Source of the DNA: Trichomonas vaginalis G3
Taxonomy: Eukaryota > Parabasalia > Trichomonadida > Trichomonadidae
Assembly: GCF_026262505.1 (NCBI RefSeq)
Contig: NC_067208.1
Location: forward strand, 3,853,962-3,917,961
Length of the DNA stretch: 64,000 nucleotides
Direction: 5' to 3'
The position numbers and the translations under genes were made by a program. The notes beneath the pieces were generated by a model. That model was given only the letters and a program-made list of their open reading frames with translations, did not search any database and was not told where the DNA came from. Below are positions 46,150-57,286 of the stretch, one piece after another; within the stretch, counting starts at the first letter, position 1; each line of letters opens with the position of its first letter.

Positions 46150-47054
46150 TTACTCATCTCCACTCTTCCGAAAGATTATTCTTATAAATGTTCAAATACA
46201 TCATCATGCAGTCCATACGTCGAGAATTTCGTTCCTGGTGAATATTTCCTCGAAGTTTGGGGTGCTGATGGTGGATCGAACGTCAAAAATGGAATCGGTT
46301 TCGGAGGGAAAGGAGGTTATTCGCACGGAATTCTTAATCTAACTGCGTTTGTAACTCTCTACATTTTTGTTGGAGGAAAAGGATCCTATAGCGAAAATCA
46401 TGCTGGGGTTATAATGGTGGAGGATATAACACCGATGATAGTTCTATTGTGATTACTGGAGGTGGTGCTTCTGATATCAGGGTTAATGGTCAATCTTTAG
46501 ATGAGAGATTGATAGTGGCGGGTGGTGGAGGTGCTGCTTCACATAACGGAGAATCAAATGGCGGTTCTGGAGGTGGGAGAATAGGAGGGACAAGCCCAAG
46601 AAATGCAGGGCAAGACGGTAAAGGAGGTACCCAAACCAAAGGTGGCGCTGCAGGAACGCCAAATAAAAATTCTCCTTTATTTTTTTTTGATGGTACCTAT
46701 GGTTATGGAGGGAATGTAAACTGTAATTGTATAGGAGCTCTGAATTCCTCTGGAGGTAGTGGGTGGTTTGGAGGAGGTGCTGGGGCATTCCAATATGGTG
46801 CTGGTGCTGGAGGTTCTGGATTTGTTTTGAACTCCACTTCAACACTCCCCACTGGGTATAAATTAAGTTCGGCATTTAATCTTTATCAAGCAGATACAAT
46901 AAATGGAGATAAGGCTAAGAAAAATCCATCTAGCACAGGAAATGGGTATATAAGAATTACCCCTATTCGGTATTACCCGATCAATAATAAAAGGAAAACA
47001 GAATTCATCAAATTCTTGCAACTTTCGCTTGTTGGAATCAGTATCAGGAAATGA
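46150..47054 (+). pseudogene. Glycine-rich ALK-like surface protein, broken
   Basis: The text reads SCSPYVENFVPGEYFLEVWG, then GGKGGYSHGILNLTAFVTLY and later DERLIVAGGGGAASHNG, WFGGGAGAFQYGAGAGG and GNGYIRITPI. This is the glycine-rich extracellular domain found in ALK-type receptors and in trichomonad surface protein families. No ATG opens the 5' part, and the frame changes at the G-run 46405-46408, where one more G would keep it open. No transmembrane helix follows. It is a truncated, frameshifted family member, or the G-run is a sequencing error. Confidence 0.75.
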
Positions 47055-47516
47055 AATTGATTTTGTAGATCTGTAAGCTATTATAAGTCTATCTTAAGGA
47101 ATAAAATCATATGATTTGAATAAATTTCAATGATTTTTTTAGAAAAAAAAAGAAAACAAAGAAGAATTAATAGATTCAATTATATAGTATTTCATCTATT
47201 CTTGGTGAAATATGTAATTCTCTTAGGCGCTCATAATGCAATAATATTCCGTTTGAATTATAATACCTGCTGAATTTTTGGAGATAATTTTGAAAATGTT
47301 CAAAGAAAAAGATGAAAAACGTGTCACCTTTTTAAATTTCTGTCAAGTTTATTTTGAAAAAAAGAAAAATCATAATCAAATGCTCTTTAGGATAATAATA
47401 ATCACTATATAGTGATTTCGACCTTCATTTTGAAGCAAGTTTTAAAAATATCCATGTTGATATCATCAAATAAGTTATATAAATCAGTAATTCAAAAGAT
47501 TTTGAATAGATGTAAA
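47055..47516. other. Intergenic, AT-rich
   Basis: Spacer before the second tRNA; nothing recognised. The ~15 bases before the tRNA resemble those before copy 1 (TTGAATA then ATGTAAA). Confidence 0.5.
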
Positions 47517-47589
47517 GGTTTCGTAGCTCAGTAGGTAGAGCGTAGTGCTGATAACGCTAAGGTCTTGGGTTCGAGCCCCAGTGGAACCA
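47517..47589 (+). tRNA. tRNA-Ile (anticodon GAT), copy 2
   Basis: Identical to 45809-45881 except for one base in the acceptor stem (TGGAACC instead of CGGAACC, giving a G-T pair at position 7). Terminator of six T at 47590-47595. The pair is 1.7 kb apart in the same direction and flanks the glycine-rich pseudogene. Confidence 0.93.
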
Positions 47590-47753
47590 TTTTTTAATTT
47601 TTTATTTTCTTTCGATTAATACATTTTTCTTATTAATCCCATTCACTTGATCATTATAGAGATATTACTGTGCAAATTAAAAATATATGTGCAGATGGGT
47701 AATGATATCTAAATCTTTGCGAATGGTAATCTCGTTTTAAGCATATCATTTTC

Positions 47754-49889
47754 TCATTTTCTTCTAGAGTAAACATTAGATTTCAGTGTTGTGTATACAT
47801 CTGGGAAATATGATGCAGGGTAATCAAGAAAATTAAATGGTACACTATTGGATTCATTACATTTGCCATATGCATCACATACCTTAGCTTTAAGATAATA
47901 ATTACCTTGATATTTAAGGAAACTAGTATCAATCATATCTGAGAAAGGAATTGAAGTCCAGCCATCAGAAATCATTAAAATACTTCTTTTAATTTCAAGA
48001 TCATTGATAAAAAATGAAAGATAAACATCTTTGTTTTTATGTGCACTCATGATACTTCCAGAGATTGAGATTGTTCTGTTCAATATTCGATTAGTTTTAT
48101 TATTTCTGAATTCATTCAGTTGAATGATTGGATTTGGATAGACAATCTGAACATTGATATCAAATGATTTTGTATAACTTATCCCAGAAGAAACAGAAAA
48201 GCTAATTTTGTTTTGACCTTCAATGAAAAAATCATCAACTGAAACTCTGATTGTGTATATATGTTCTGCAGTATCTGGAATTTTAAATGAATTAACTTTT
48301 TTATGATTTTGATTATTTATAAATTCTTGGAATGATATTGTTCCTTCACCATCTTTATCTTTGATCTTAAAATCAATGATAATATTTTTGTCAAAATATC
48401 TGATATATTGTTCTTGTGTTAATGATACTAATGTGATCTCTGGATCATTATATAGATATTTGAAAACGAAAGTTTGAACTTGAGAACTCTGTGTTGTATC
48501 ATAAACAGATACAAAGATTCTATATTCTCCTTCTTTAACAGAATTTGATAAAGGGATGAAAATGCTAAATGAATTAGTATACATTGTTGCTTCATAATTT
48601 TGATCAATGAATGTAGCTCTAATTTTATCATCCGTATATGAATTACATCCTTGTAAATTTCCATGAATTTCGATTTGAGAATCAACTTTGTTCGTATATT
48701 GAGGTTTTGGAATTTGAGCAAAATGAACTGAAGGTAAAGTCTTAGTTACAGAAAAAGTTATTGATTCTTTTGAACTTGAGGTTCCATATTGATTTGTTAC
48801 ATAAGATATTACTTTGTAACTTCCTATTTGATTTGGAATCGGTAATTCAACTTGATAACTTGTAAGAAATGAGTTCTGATAATATTTATGATGCATTGCA
48901 TTCACATTAAAACCATAAAATATTGTTAGAGGGAATCTTTGATTCGATAAAGATATTGTTACAGGAATCGATGAATCAGTGCATTTATTATACATAGATT
49001 GGACTGAAACACTTTCCACAACTGGAGGTCCAATAAAATTAAAAATTATTTTTAAATAATCTCCCTCAGTATCCTTTTTTACTGCTCGAAAAGCTAAAGT
49101 ATGAAGACCTGATGTTAACCTTGGTATGGTTATGGAAATTGAAAAATGTGCATAGTACAATGTATTGTCACTATTAGAGTTTTTATAAAATGAGTCAACT
49201 TTTCCACATTTACCTTGATAATTTTCATCAATCCAATAATCAATTGTTGCCTGTAAATTACCAGTAGATTCTAATTTTCCTGAGAATGATAATTTGTCAT
49301 CAGCTTTGAATTCATAAGTATTTTGAGTAACTTTAGGATCAATATCAACAAAATCTGGTCCATGCCTTGATAGAATATCTTTGTTTTTGGGAAATTTAGT
49401 CTCATAATTGTAATTTTCATTCAATAATTTGGAATTATATAATGATTCAGTAGTCTTCGATAATATTTGACAAATAAACTTATTATTTGGTAAAATTGAA
49501 ATATTATTCCAAGATATAAAAATTTGATAATATTCATTTTGAAGTTTAGAGATGAGAATATGATTAGAATGTATAAATGTAAGAGTATATTAATATTTCC
49601 CACTATTGAAAGTCAATTGTTCCGGAATTGTTTCAATTTCCGAATTTTTCTGTTTTTTAATAAATAATTCAATGGAAAAATCTATTAACTTATCTGATTT
49701 GTCTAGATTTGTAATAATGTAATCATAAATGTTTGATTTTCGAACAGATTCAACTTTGAATTTATCGAATCTGTTTTCAGATTGGGAAATTATTGAGTAA
49801 TTACTATTCCCAAAGCTCAAATGTGCGCTATAAGAAAGAATTGATAACTCAATTTCTCGTTTTAGAGCAATTTCACTAATCAATTCCAT
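47754..49889 (-). pseudogene. Large surface/adhesin-like protein with beta-sandwich repeats, one in-frame stop
   Basis: One continuous minus-strand frame of about 711 codons is interrupted by a single TAA at 49590-49592. It has roughly five or six diverged Ig/cadherin-like repeats of ~90 residues. Each carries a 'Y-x-V-x-V-x-V-x-D/N-x-x-G' type strand pair, such as EGEYRIFVSVYDT, AEHIYTIRVSVDDF and GNYYLKAKVCDAYGKC. No signal peptide or membrane anchor is visible, so both ends are probably lost. Such long beta-repeat proteins are expanded surface families in trichomonads. Host gene remnant. Confidence 0.6.
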
Positions 49890-51672
49890 TCAAAATGAAT
49901 TTCAGATTTTTGCAGAAATTATGAAATCCACTATTCTCTTTTTATTCCTTCGAAAACTTGATTTTATCCATGGTAAAAATGGGCATTCTATAATCACGAC
50001 AATAGATGTATGCTATCCTACAGGCAATTTCTAAATAAACATATTAACTGACTTATAATAATCTAATCTTCCTATTTATTGAAAGAGTTCTCAAAATTGA
50101 GGAGGTATTCATTTATAACCTTGAAATCTTTTTTAGAAAATATAACATTAAATATAGAATTGAACCGTAAATTCGCACAAATACTTTGTGGGATCTCAAA
50201 CTAATTGAGAAGATGGATAAATTTGAGAACTTCCTGAAATCATAAACTTAACAAAGCAGTTTACATAAATAGCCAAATGTTAAACAGGTTCTTGGTTTCA
50301 TATTTTTGAATCTGATTTCTATTGGATAACATTACATCATATAGTATTGAGTTGTATTTAATTCCTATGTGACTCTGATAAATACTAGTAAAATTCGGAG
50401 TTTTTAGTACATTAACAATGCCAAATCGTTAAGGGTGCACACGAGAGGATCATGTAAACTTCAGAATTTAGAACCTTATTTTTAGGCATTATCTTGGCTA
50501 CCTATTTAGGCTCGAAAAGCAAAAAATATCAAAAAATACAACTTGACTCCATTATGAACCTTTCATGGAGGTAGTTTTTATCCGCTAGTATTTTCCCTTT
50601 GAATCTCTTTACAATTCGAAATCAAATTCAAAACTCAGTAGAAGAAAGGAAGAATCGACTTACTACGGTTGTAATACGAATAAATACATATATTTAATTA
50701 TTTTTATTTACATAATAATTGTTTGAAGCTCATATTCCATCAAATTTTTAAATAAAAACATTAAAATGTTGAAAATGTTCATATATTTTAATAGGGTTTT
50801 GGCACTTTATTGAGGAATTACTACATACATAGTCGAACTGAACTTGATATTTTGAAATTTAAATTATTTATCAAAATTAAAATTTAACTTGAAATTTATA
50901 ATTATTTAGTCATATTTTGCATAATTCTAAGTAGATTTTGTAAAAAATCAAGAAAGAAAAATTTTAACGTGCATTATTTTTTCTTTTTTTATAATAATAC
51001 ATATTATTATATAATTAACATATTCATAATGTTTCACCCTTTCAAAAATATAATACTCCTCCTCTCAAATAAACGTACATACGGGTGGCCTCTTTTTTCA
51101 AAAAATTAAAATTTGAAATTTTGGGCTCAAATATTAGAGATTTTTTCAACCTTCAACGATATATGTTGTCTATATCAGACCTCCTTTCTTTTTGATACTT
51201 AACATTGTTCCTAAATCTTAGCCGTTAAGGCTGTTCTGAAATTTTTTTTTTCGAAAAAATTCGAAAAAAATTCTTAAAATTCAAAAATCCCTTAATTCCT
51301 GAGGATTTTGGAAAAAAGTTTTTACATGAACATGTGTATATTATATGAAGTATATTGATAAGGTAAAAATCAAATTTTATTGCATATTCATCGAGAAAAT
51401 AAACTAACGAATCCCTCAAAATTGAGAGGGTGATCCTCCTCCTCTCAAATAAACGTACATACGGGTGCACCCTTAAAGATATCAAATAAATCATTTAAAA
51501 ATGTAATTCTAATGTTTGTTCAGGTCATTGTGATTTAAAATTTAGTCCATTTTCAGATTGTGTATATTTGGCGGTCTGAAATTTGAATATTTTGAAATAA
51601 ATTTTTGAAAATTTCTAAAAAATGAAATAAAAAAATAAGAAATTATTCCAGATATAATCTTTAGCTGTTAAT
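49890..51672. other. Intergenic, AT-rich, with a spaced 32-bp direct repeat
   Basis: The identical 32-mer starting CTCCTCCTCTCAAATAAACG lies at 51056-51087 and 51436-51467, 380 bp apart. A nearby GTGCACACGAGAGGATC (about 50434) resembles its flank. No gene is supported; the open frame at 51225-51494 has no recognisable content. Confidence 0.6.
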
Positions 51673-52440
51673 TTAAGCGTCCCATTCCTGCTTGTTCTCC
51701 CACTCTTCGTTTGTGGCACCAGCCTTGATTTCAGCCTTTGGAACAGCAGCGTTGATGATAGCGCCTTCCTCGGAGACTGTCTCTTCGCCTTCAGCCTCGA
51801 GAGCCTCAGCGATCTTGGCTTCATCAGCAGCATCACGGTAGAAGAAGAGATCTGGAAGGACAGACCACTCCTGTGTGCGTGTGAGGGCACCACGGAGGCG
51901 GAGAACCTCACGTGTGAGGAGCCACATTACAAGACCCATGGAGTTTTTGTTCTTTGTGTTGCATGGGATGACGCAGTCGACGTAGTCGAGGTGGGCATCT
52001 GTGTCGCAAAGAGCGATGCATGGGATGTTAGCGTAGGCAGCTTCGTGAACGGCCTGGGAGTCTGTGTTTGGATCGCAGACGATCATGAGGCGTGGTTCGC
52101 AGAAGTTCTTGATGGAGTAGTTTGTGAAGAGACCTGGTGTGAAACGCTGTTCAACGTAGTTAGCGCCAAGGAATTCAGCGAATTTGTGGACGGCGCGTGT
52201 ACCGAAGGACTTTGTGGAGATGGCAAGGACATCCTTTGGCTCTTCGACGGCGAAGATCATACGGGCAGCGAGTTTGATCTTCTCGTATGTCATGGCGAGG
52301 TTGATAACATGGGTGCCATCCTTTCTGCATGTGAAAACGTATGGCTTCATTCCGAAGGAAAGGTTTGTAGAGCCGAGGTAAACCTTGGCAGCGAGCATCA
52401 TCTTGATGACGGCTTCACGATCGGCAGCAGCGGCGGTCAT
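51673..52440 (-). CDS. RPSA: 40S ribosomal protein SA (uS2)
   Basis: A 255-residue protein. The uS2 fold is clear: AAKVYLGSTNLSFGMKPYVF, HVINLAMTYEKIKLAARMI, RFTPGLFTNYSIKNFCEPRL, IALCDTDAHLDYVDCVIPCN and MGLVMWLLTREVLRLRG. A short acidic tail ends NEEWENKQEWDA, like the C-terminal extension of RPSA. It sits on the small ribosomal subunit. The ATG at 52440 is chosen because the frame ahead of it has no ATG. Richer in G+C than its flanks, as expected for a highly expressed gene. Confidence 0.95.
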   Translation of the reverse strand: MTAAAADREAVIKMMLAAKVYLGSTNLSFGMKPYVFTCRKDGTHVINLAMTYEKIKLAARMIFAVEEPKDVLAISTKSFGTRAVHKFAEFLGANYVEQRFTPGLFTNYSIKNFCEPRLMIVCDPNTDSQAVHEAAYANIPCIALCDTDAHLDYVDCVIPCNTKNKNSMGLVMWLLTREVLRLRGALTRTQEWSVLPDLFFYRDAADEAKIAEALEAEGEETVSEEGAIINAAVPKAEIKAGATNEEWENKQEWDA

Positions 52441-52445
52441 TAGCA

Positions 52446-52450
52446 AAAGG
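52446..52450 (-). promoter_or_regulatory. CCTTT core-promoter-like motif before RPSA
   Basis: On the minus strand CCTTT lies five bases before the ATG. A CCTTT-type start-site motif (M5) is described in T. vaginalis as an alternative to the initiator. No TCA-Y-W-W motif is found close by. Confidence 0.4.
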
Positions 52451-52997
52451 CCCGGCCAAACCTCTTCAAATTCAAAAGTTCGGCCATGGCTGTAATCGTC
52501 GAAAGCCTATATATATTATATTTAATATCATCATATTGTAGATAAAAAGATTTTTAATTCTAATTTGCCATATTGTTATTTTTTCAAAATATAATTGATC
52601 AAATCTATAAAGTTTGTTGTATTGAACTATGCAATCCAGAACGAATAAATCTTAAATTTTTGGTAAATGAATATTAGATTCATAAATTAATAAAATTTCT
52701 CAAATAATATTATGTTTTGAAGGGTTTGTTTTGGGAGATATTAAATTTAATCCTGTGAAACATTGGATTTCTAAGAATTTGAGACCCAACGATAATGATT
52801 ATTCAATCATGATATTGGATATCTTCTCAATCCTTTTGTTATTAATTAATTTAATAGTATTATGTGTATTTAGATAGAATGTATATGCATTTTATTCGGG
52901 AAATATTCAAAAAGACAGAGGGATATAAACAAATAGATTTATACATGAATAAAATATAAATCCACAGCCAATAAAAACAAAAAAAAATTTGGCTGTG
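52451..52997. other. Intergenic, AT-rich
   Basis: The RPSA 5' flank (with a 15-codon upstream frame, see findings) and the 3' flank of the kinase. Otherwise nothing recognised. Confidence 0.5.
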
Positions 52998-54035
52998 CTA
53001 ATATAACATTTCTGAGTCAATTCTTTGTCTCCTAATTATCTTGAACGCTGTAGTTGCTTCTGTGCAATCTTTCATAAAGAGAGATGTTCCGAGATTCTCT
53101 GTCTTTATCCCGAGCGCTTCTATATCGGCTAGAATGAGCTGATCTGGCTTCAAAATGATGGAATTAATATGTCCAATGCGATGAGTGAAATCTGAGATGG
53201 CGTTGTACTGGTTGAAGGAGAACCAGCTATGCTGCTTAATTCCTTGGATCGAAATCCTCTTTGTTGGGTTCCTTTCGAGCATTTTCGAAAGTAAATTTTT
53301 GGCATCTTTGGAAAGATAATCTGGGAACTCAATATTCTGATGGAGAATATTATGCTTAATATCGGACGAGTTTTGGCCCGAAAATGGAAGATATCCTGTG
53401 AGAAGGGCAAATAAAAGGACGCCTGTGCTCCAAATGTCGACTTGTTCATCATAACCATGGCCTGAAAAGATCTCTGGAGCCATGTATCCTATCGAACCAC
53501 AAGAGAAATCAAGCTTAGGGAAAATCTTAGAAATTCGGCCGGCTAAGCCAAAATCAATCAGACGAACATTGAAGTTTTGGTCTAAAAGGACGTTTTCCGC
53601 CTTAATGTCTCGATGGACTATATGAAGTTCGTTATGTAAGTAATCAATGGCAGATATTAGTTGGGTAAATATGTTATTCGAGATTTGTTCTGAGAGCTTT
53701 CCATTCTGGAGTATGTATTCGAAGAGACTTCCGCGTGGAAGATACTCCATTACAATATAAGTTCTTTCGTCATCTGAAAAAGCATCATAAAAGTCCACGG
53801 TAAGAGGATGATCGAGCATTTTCATAATTTGGATTTCATGGGCATGATCGTATACGTTTCTACGGTGCGAATTGTTTGAGTTTGGTAAAACTTTAATTAC
53901 GACGATTGCTCCTGTCTTGTTATGCCTGGCTTTATAAATTGTTCGATGCACTGATTGATCAATAATTTCTAAGACTGTATACCCCTTCCGCCCGAGGTAG
54001 TCAGATATCAAGCACATAAAACTGATGGTTTTCAT
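52998..54035 (-). CDS. CAMK-type protein kinase
   Basis: A 345-residue protein. The kinase domain spans residues ~18-270: VVIKVL lysine, HEIQIMKMLDHP, VMEYLPRGSLFEYI hinge, IVHRDIKAENVLLD catalytic loop, LIDFGLAG magnesium loop, CGSIGYMAPEIF activation segment, DIWSTGVLLFALLTGYLPFS. The position and GYLPF block are CAMK/AMPK-like. The glycine loop (IIDQSVHRTIYKA) lacks the usual glycines, though the lysine and both aspartates are present. A short C-terminal tail of ~70 residues shows no domain. CAMK-like kinases are a large family in trichomonads. Confidence 0.88.
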   Translation of the reverse strand: MKTISFMCLISDYLGRKGYTVLEIIDQSVHRTIYKARHNKTGAIVVIKVLPNSNNSHRRNVYDHAHEIQIMKMLDHPLTVDFYDAFSDDERTYIVMEYLPRGSLFEYILQNGKLSEQISNNIFTQLISAIDYLHNELHIVHRDIKAENVLLDQNFNVRLIDFGLAGRISKIFPKLDFSCGSIGYMAPEIFSGHGYDEQVDIWSTGVLLFALLTGYLPFSGQNSSDIKHNILHQNIEFPDYLSKDAKNLLSKMLERNPTKRISIQGIKQHSWFSFNQYNAISDFTHRIGHINSIILKPDQLILADIEALGIKTENLGTSLFMKDCTEATTAFKIIRRQRIDSEMLY

Positions 54036-54696
54036 AAAGACCTTTCAAAATTTTGTACATTATAAAAAAAAATACTTGGATATAAACACTAAGATGTTAT
54101 CCATGGGCTGTAAAGAAAAAAGTCCGTATACAAAAATATTGAATATCTGATTGCGGTTTGGCTCAATCACAATCAAATTTATCATCGTATTTCGGATTTA
54201 TATACTTTATTAATCAATATTAAATGAGAAATTAAATTCTGAGGAAATAAAATATAAATGATAAAACTCAATACGATGTTTTCTGATATGAAATCATTCA
54301 CTTGAGCGGATTGAACTTCATGTATTTTACTCAATTTTATTTTGTAATCCATTGAAAAACTGGATTGAAAGGAAGAGGTTTTGATTTTTATATATGTTAG
54401 TGTATTAATCTTAAGGCCTCTCCGAGATAATGTTTTCCAAAAGAATTATTCAAAATTTCAATTACTTGTTAAAAATTTTCAGTACAATTTACAATGATTA
54501 GAGGGTTATTGAACTAATAAATATTATTATAGAATAAATATCTAAATAACGATGAAAATAAGAACGATAATTTGCTCGATACAAAATTTTTGGTTACATG
54601 ATTTTGGACATGTCAAATTTTTCAATATTGATCGATTTGCTAAATTTTATCTGGAATTTGCAACCCCGCTAAAGTACATTTTAATGGTGCATGTGT
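54036..54696. other. Intergenic, AT-rich
   Basis: Spacer upstream of the kinase; nothing recognised beyond AT-rich sequence. Confidence 0.5.
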
Positions 54697-54704
54697 ATTT
54701 AGAA

Positions 54705-55709
54705 TATACATGGCACGGCGGGCGCAAAAAGTGACAAAATAGAATACCTATGGTGGCAAGACAAAGGAAACATTTTTGTAAGGCAAACATTATATCAAAT
54801 ACCTTTACTTTGTAATAAGAAATATAATTATCACGAAATTACAAATAAATATTGTTTAATATAATTAATAGCAAAATTGTTTTTTATTATTTCCCTTAAG
54901 ACCTTACTTATTAAGTATACGTATAACAAGCTTGTACTGCATGTATTAGTTAATAGAACAAAAGAAAATGAGCCCAAATGAAAAAAATTTTCATGCTATT
55001 TTGGAAATATGCATATTCGAAGTATGAGAGTTGTAAACACTGAGAATTTTAAGCTTTGGTTGATGATAGTCTTTAATTTTTCTTGAAGTAGTAAATTATT
55101 TGATATGAAAATTTAATGGCCAGCATAATCAATCGTGCGTTTCGTTTCTTGATTGAGAAACGATGATTGTGTGCTAATGAATTATTGCGTCTGACAGGTT
55201 ATGATTATGGATACCTGAAATTAAGCTTTTATGGGAAACATCACCGAGCGCCATTTGGCGCCCCTAATGCTGTTTCTATCGGTATGATTAAGGAGCTTTC
55301 TTATGCACTTTCATCACTTGAACTTGAACGCTACAAGATATATGCCCCCCTCCCAATGGGAGGTGGGAGCAAAAATTGAAATGTTTACATTGATTTTTGA
55401 ATACTTTACAAGCGCCCCTCCCAGTGGGCGCGGGCGCAAGTGATCGGGTCAAAAAAATCATAAAAATATTCAAAATTGCGATTTTAATAGATGTTTAAGA
55501 AGTAAATTTATTAATAACGATATTTCATAGTACAAAATGTGTTCAATCTCTTCGTAAATCATTCAAAAAAATCAAAAGAATTTCCAAAATTCAATTTTTT
55601 TAGTAAAATTTATATCTTTTCTATCGTCTCCTCCCCACCAGTGGGAGCCACCGGAGGCGCGGGCGGCGCCGCTGGCGCCAAAAAAGTAGCGCCCATCGTG
55701 CCATGTATA
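54705..55709. mobile_element. Non-autonomous DNA transposon with GC-rich hairpins, 8-bp target duplication
   Basis: The ends are inverted, TATACATGGCACG continuing to GGGCGC on each side with two differences (54705-54725, 55689-55709). They are flanked by a perfect 8-bp duplication ATTTAGAA (54697-54704, 55710-55717). Inside an AT-rich body sit several GC-rich palindromes, such as GCGCCATTTGGCGC, CCTCCCAATGGGAGG and CTCCCCACCAGTGGGAG. The only open frame (55167-55379) has no transposase features. Superfamily uncertain; 8-bp duplications are made by hAT, P and Merlin types. Confidence 0.82.
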
Positions 55710-55717
55710 ATTTAGAA

Positions 55718-56764
55718 TAATAACCAATTCACTGGTAATAATTATTTAACCTCTGCTAATTTTTGTTTTTCAGAATAAATCAGTGATAAGATGAAAAATT
55801 AAGGCATGCAAACATATTGACAAATGTATCCATTGTGTAATATCGTAAGAGGATGTTTATCTAACAGCCAACAATGAATTACAAATGTTCAAACAACATC
55901 TGATTTATTTGTAGTCAAAATTCCTTAGATGTACGAAAACATTTCAGCTGTAATCTTTTCCCATAATGATATAGGCTTAACTTGCAATCTCTCAGTAAAT
56001 TTTTTGAATTTTGAACAGCTCACTGATAGAAACAGAAATTAACATAATAAGTATGATAAGAGCACTAATTTATATTGAAACTCAAATTATAACCAATTTG
56101 AACACTAAAAATATATAAATTTCGAATGATTTAAGTTTGAGTATGCCATATTTAGTTGCACCACATAACTTTTAGTCTTAATTTCAGATGAAGTATGTTT
56201 AGCATATATGAGTTTAGAAATTTGTTCAATTCATAACTCATATATATAATGAAATCGTTTTAAACAACAACAAACGTCATCAGATAAATTTACATTCTTA
56301 CAACCTAATCTGTATTATGTGAAATTATATATATGATTGAATAAAAAGAATATGATGATCATAAACTCTTAAAAGAAAAGTAATTGATGAGTTTTAAGCC
56401 CGATAAACCTTCCTTGAAGTCATTCATTAAAATGAAATAGAAAAATAAATGCATTATTATTAATGACTTGAATATTTCTAATCCTTGGATTTCAAATTGG
56501 TAATATCAGATAATTTTACAACAAAAATATTGATTTTCGCATTGTTTAGATACCTCTTCTTTTGATTTTAATGGCATTCTTAAATGAAAGATGAAGCGTA
56601 GAATAAGAATTTGAAAATACCTATGTTTATGTATTAAAATATGTAAACATATCAATGATGAATTCGAATAATATAGTCAAATTTGCAAATTTATAAATAT
56701 TTTGTATTTATTTAGTTATGAAATTAAAAACAAAACAAAGCATAAGATAAAGAACGCGTCAGAA
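55718..56764. other. Intergenic, AT-rich
   Basis: About 1 kb with no frame, repeat or RNA that I can support. Confidence 0.5.
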
Positions 56765-57286
56765 TCAAATATGGTATTGTGTGGTTTGTGGAGCGCAAGT
56801 TTGATTTATATTCTGAGGTTGCAAGTAATTGAATGTTGAAAAATACCCATTACTGATTCTATTCTTTAGAACAGTATACCATCTATTTTTTATAGCACAA
56901 CTTGTTCTTCCTGGAAGCTTTGCGGCAATCTCTGTCCAGCGATTTCCTATTTTTTCTCGCTCAATTATTATAAATTCATCTTCCCATCTTTCAAAAGGTG
57001 CTTTGTTCACATTTGGGCATAATCTATATGTCCATCTTTCACGACACTGTTTTGGAGATCTACCAGGAACAAATTTAGCAATTTCGTCCCATGATATTGG
57101 TCCTCTTTTAGTAGAGATTGCCTTTTTAAGATTTTCATCTTCTTTCGGCGACCACAATCCTTTTAGGTTATATGATTTTTCTTCTGGGGCTTTGATTGAA
57201 ACCGGTTGATGGGAATTGATTCCGTTGAAGAGGGAGATTGTATTAGAAGGAAGCTGAAGCTCGAAAATACTCGGTATCCTTGTCAT
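56765..57286 (-). CDS. R2R3 Myb DNA-binding protein
   Basis: A 173-residue protein. Two Myb repeats span residues ~43-142: LWSPKEDENLKKAISTKRG with ISWDEIAKFVPGRSPKQCRE, then FERWEDEFIIIEREKIGNRW with EIAAKLPGRTSCAIKNRWYT. The regularly spaced Trp residues are present. The N-terminal ~40 residues and C-terminal ~30 are low complexity. In trichomonads small R2R3 Mybs regulate transcription from initiator-proximal sites. Intact. Confidence 0.9.
   Translation of the reverse strand: MTRIPSIFELQLPSNTISLFNGINSHQPVSIKAPEEKSYNLKGLWSPKEDENLKKAISTKRGPISWDEIAKFVPGRSPKQCRERWTYRLCPNVNKAPFERWEDEFIIIEREKIGNRWTEIAAKLPGRTSCAIKNRWYTVLKNRISNGYFSTFNYLQPQNINQTCAPQTTQYHI

Noticed and set aside
51225-51494. 89-residue minus-strand gene
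   Set aside because: Lies between the two 32-bp repeats, background composition, no recognisable domain.
51991-52443. 150-residue plus-strand gene
   Set aside because: Antisense shadow of RPSA, kept open by its codon bias.
55167-55379. 70-residue gene inside the 1-kb transposon
   Set aside because: Ends in GC-hairpin sequence and has no transposase signature.
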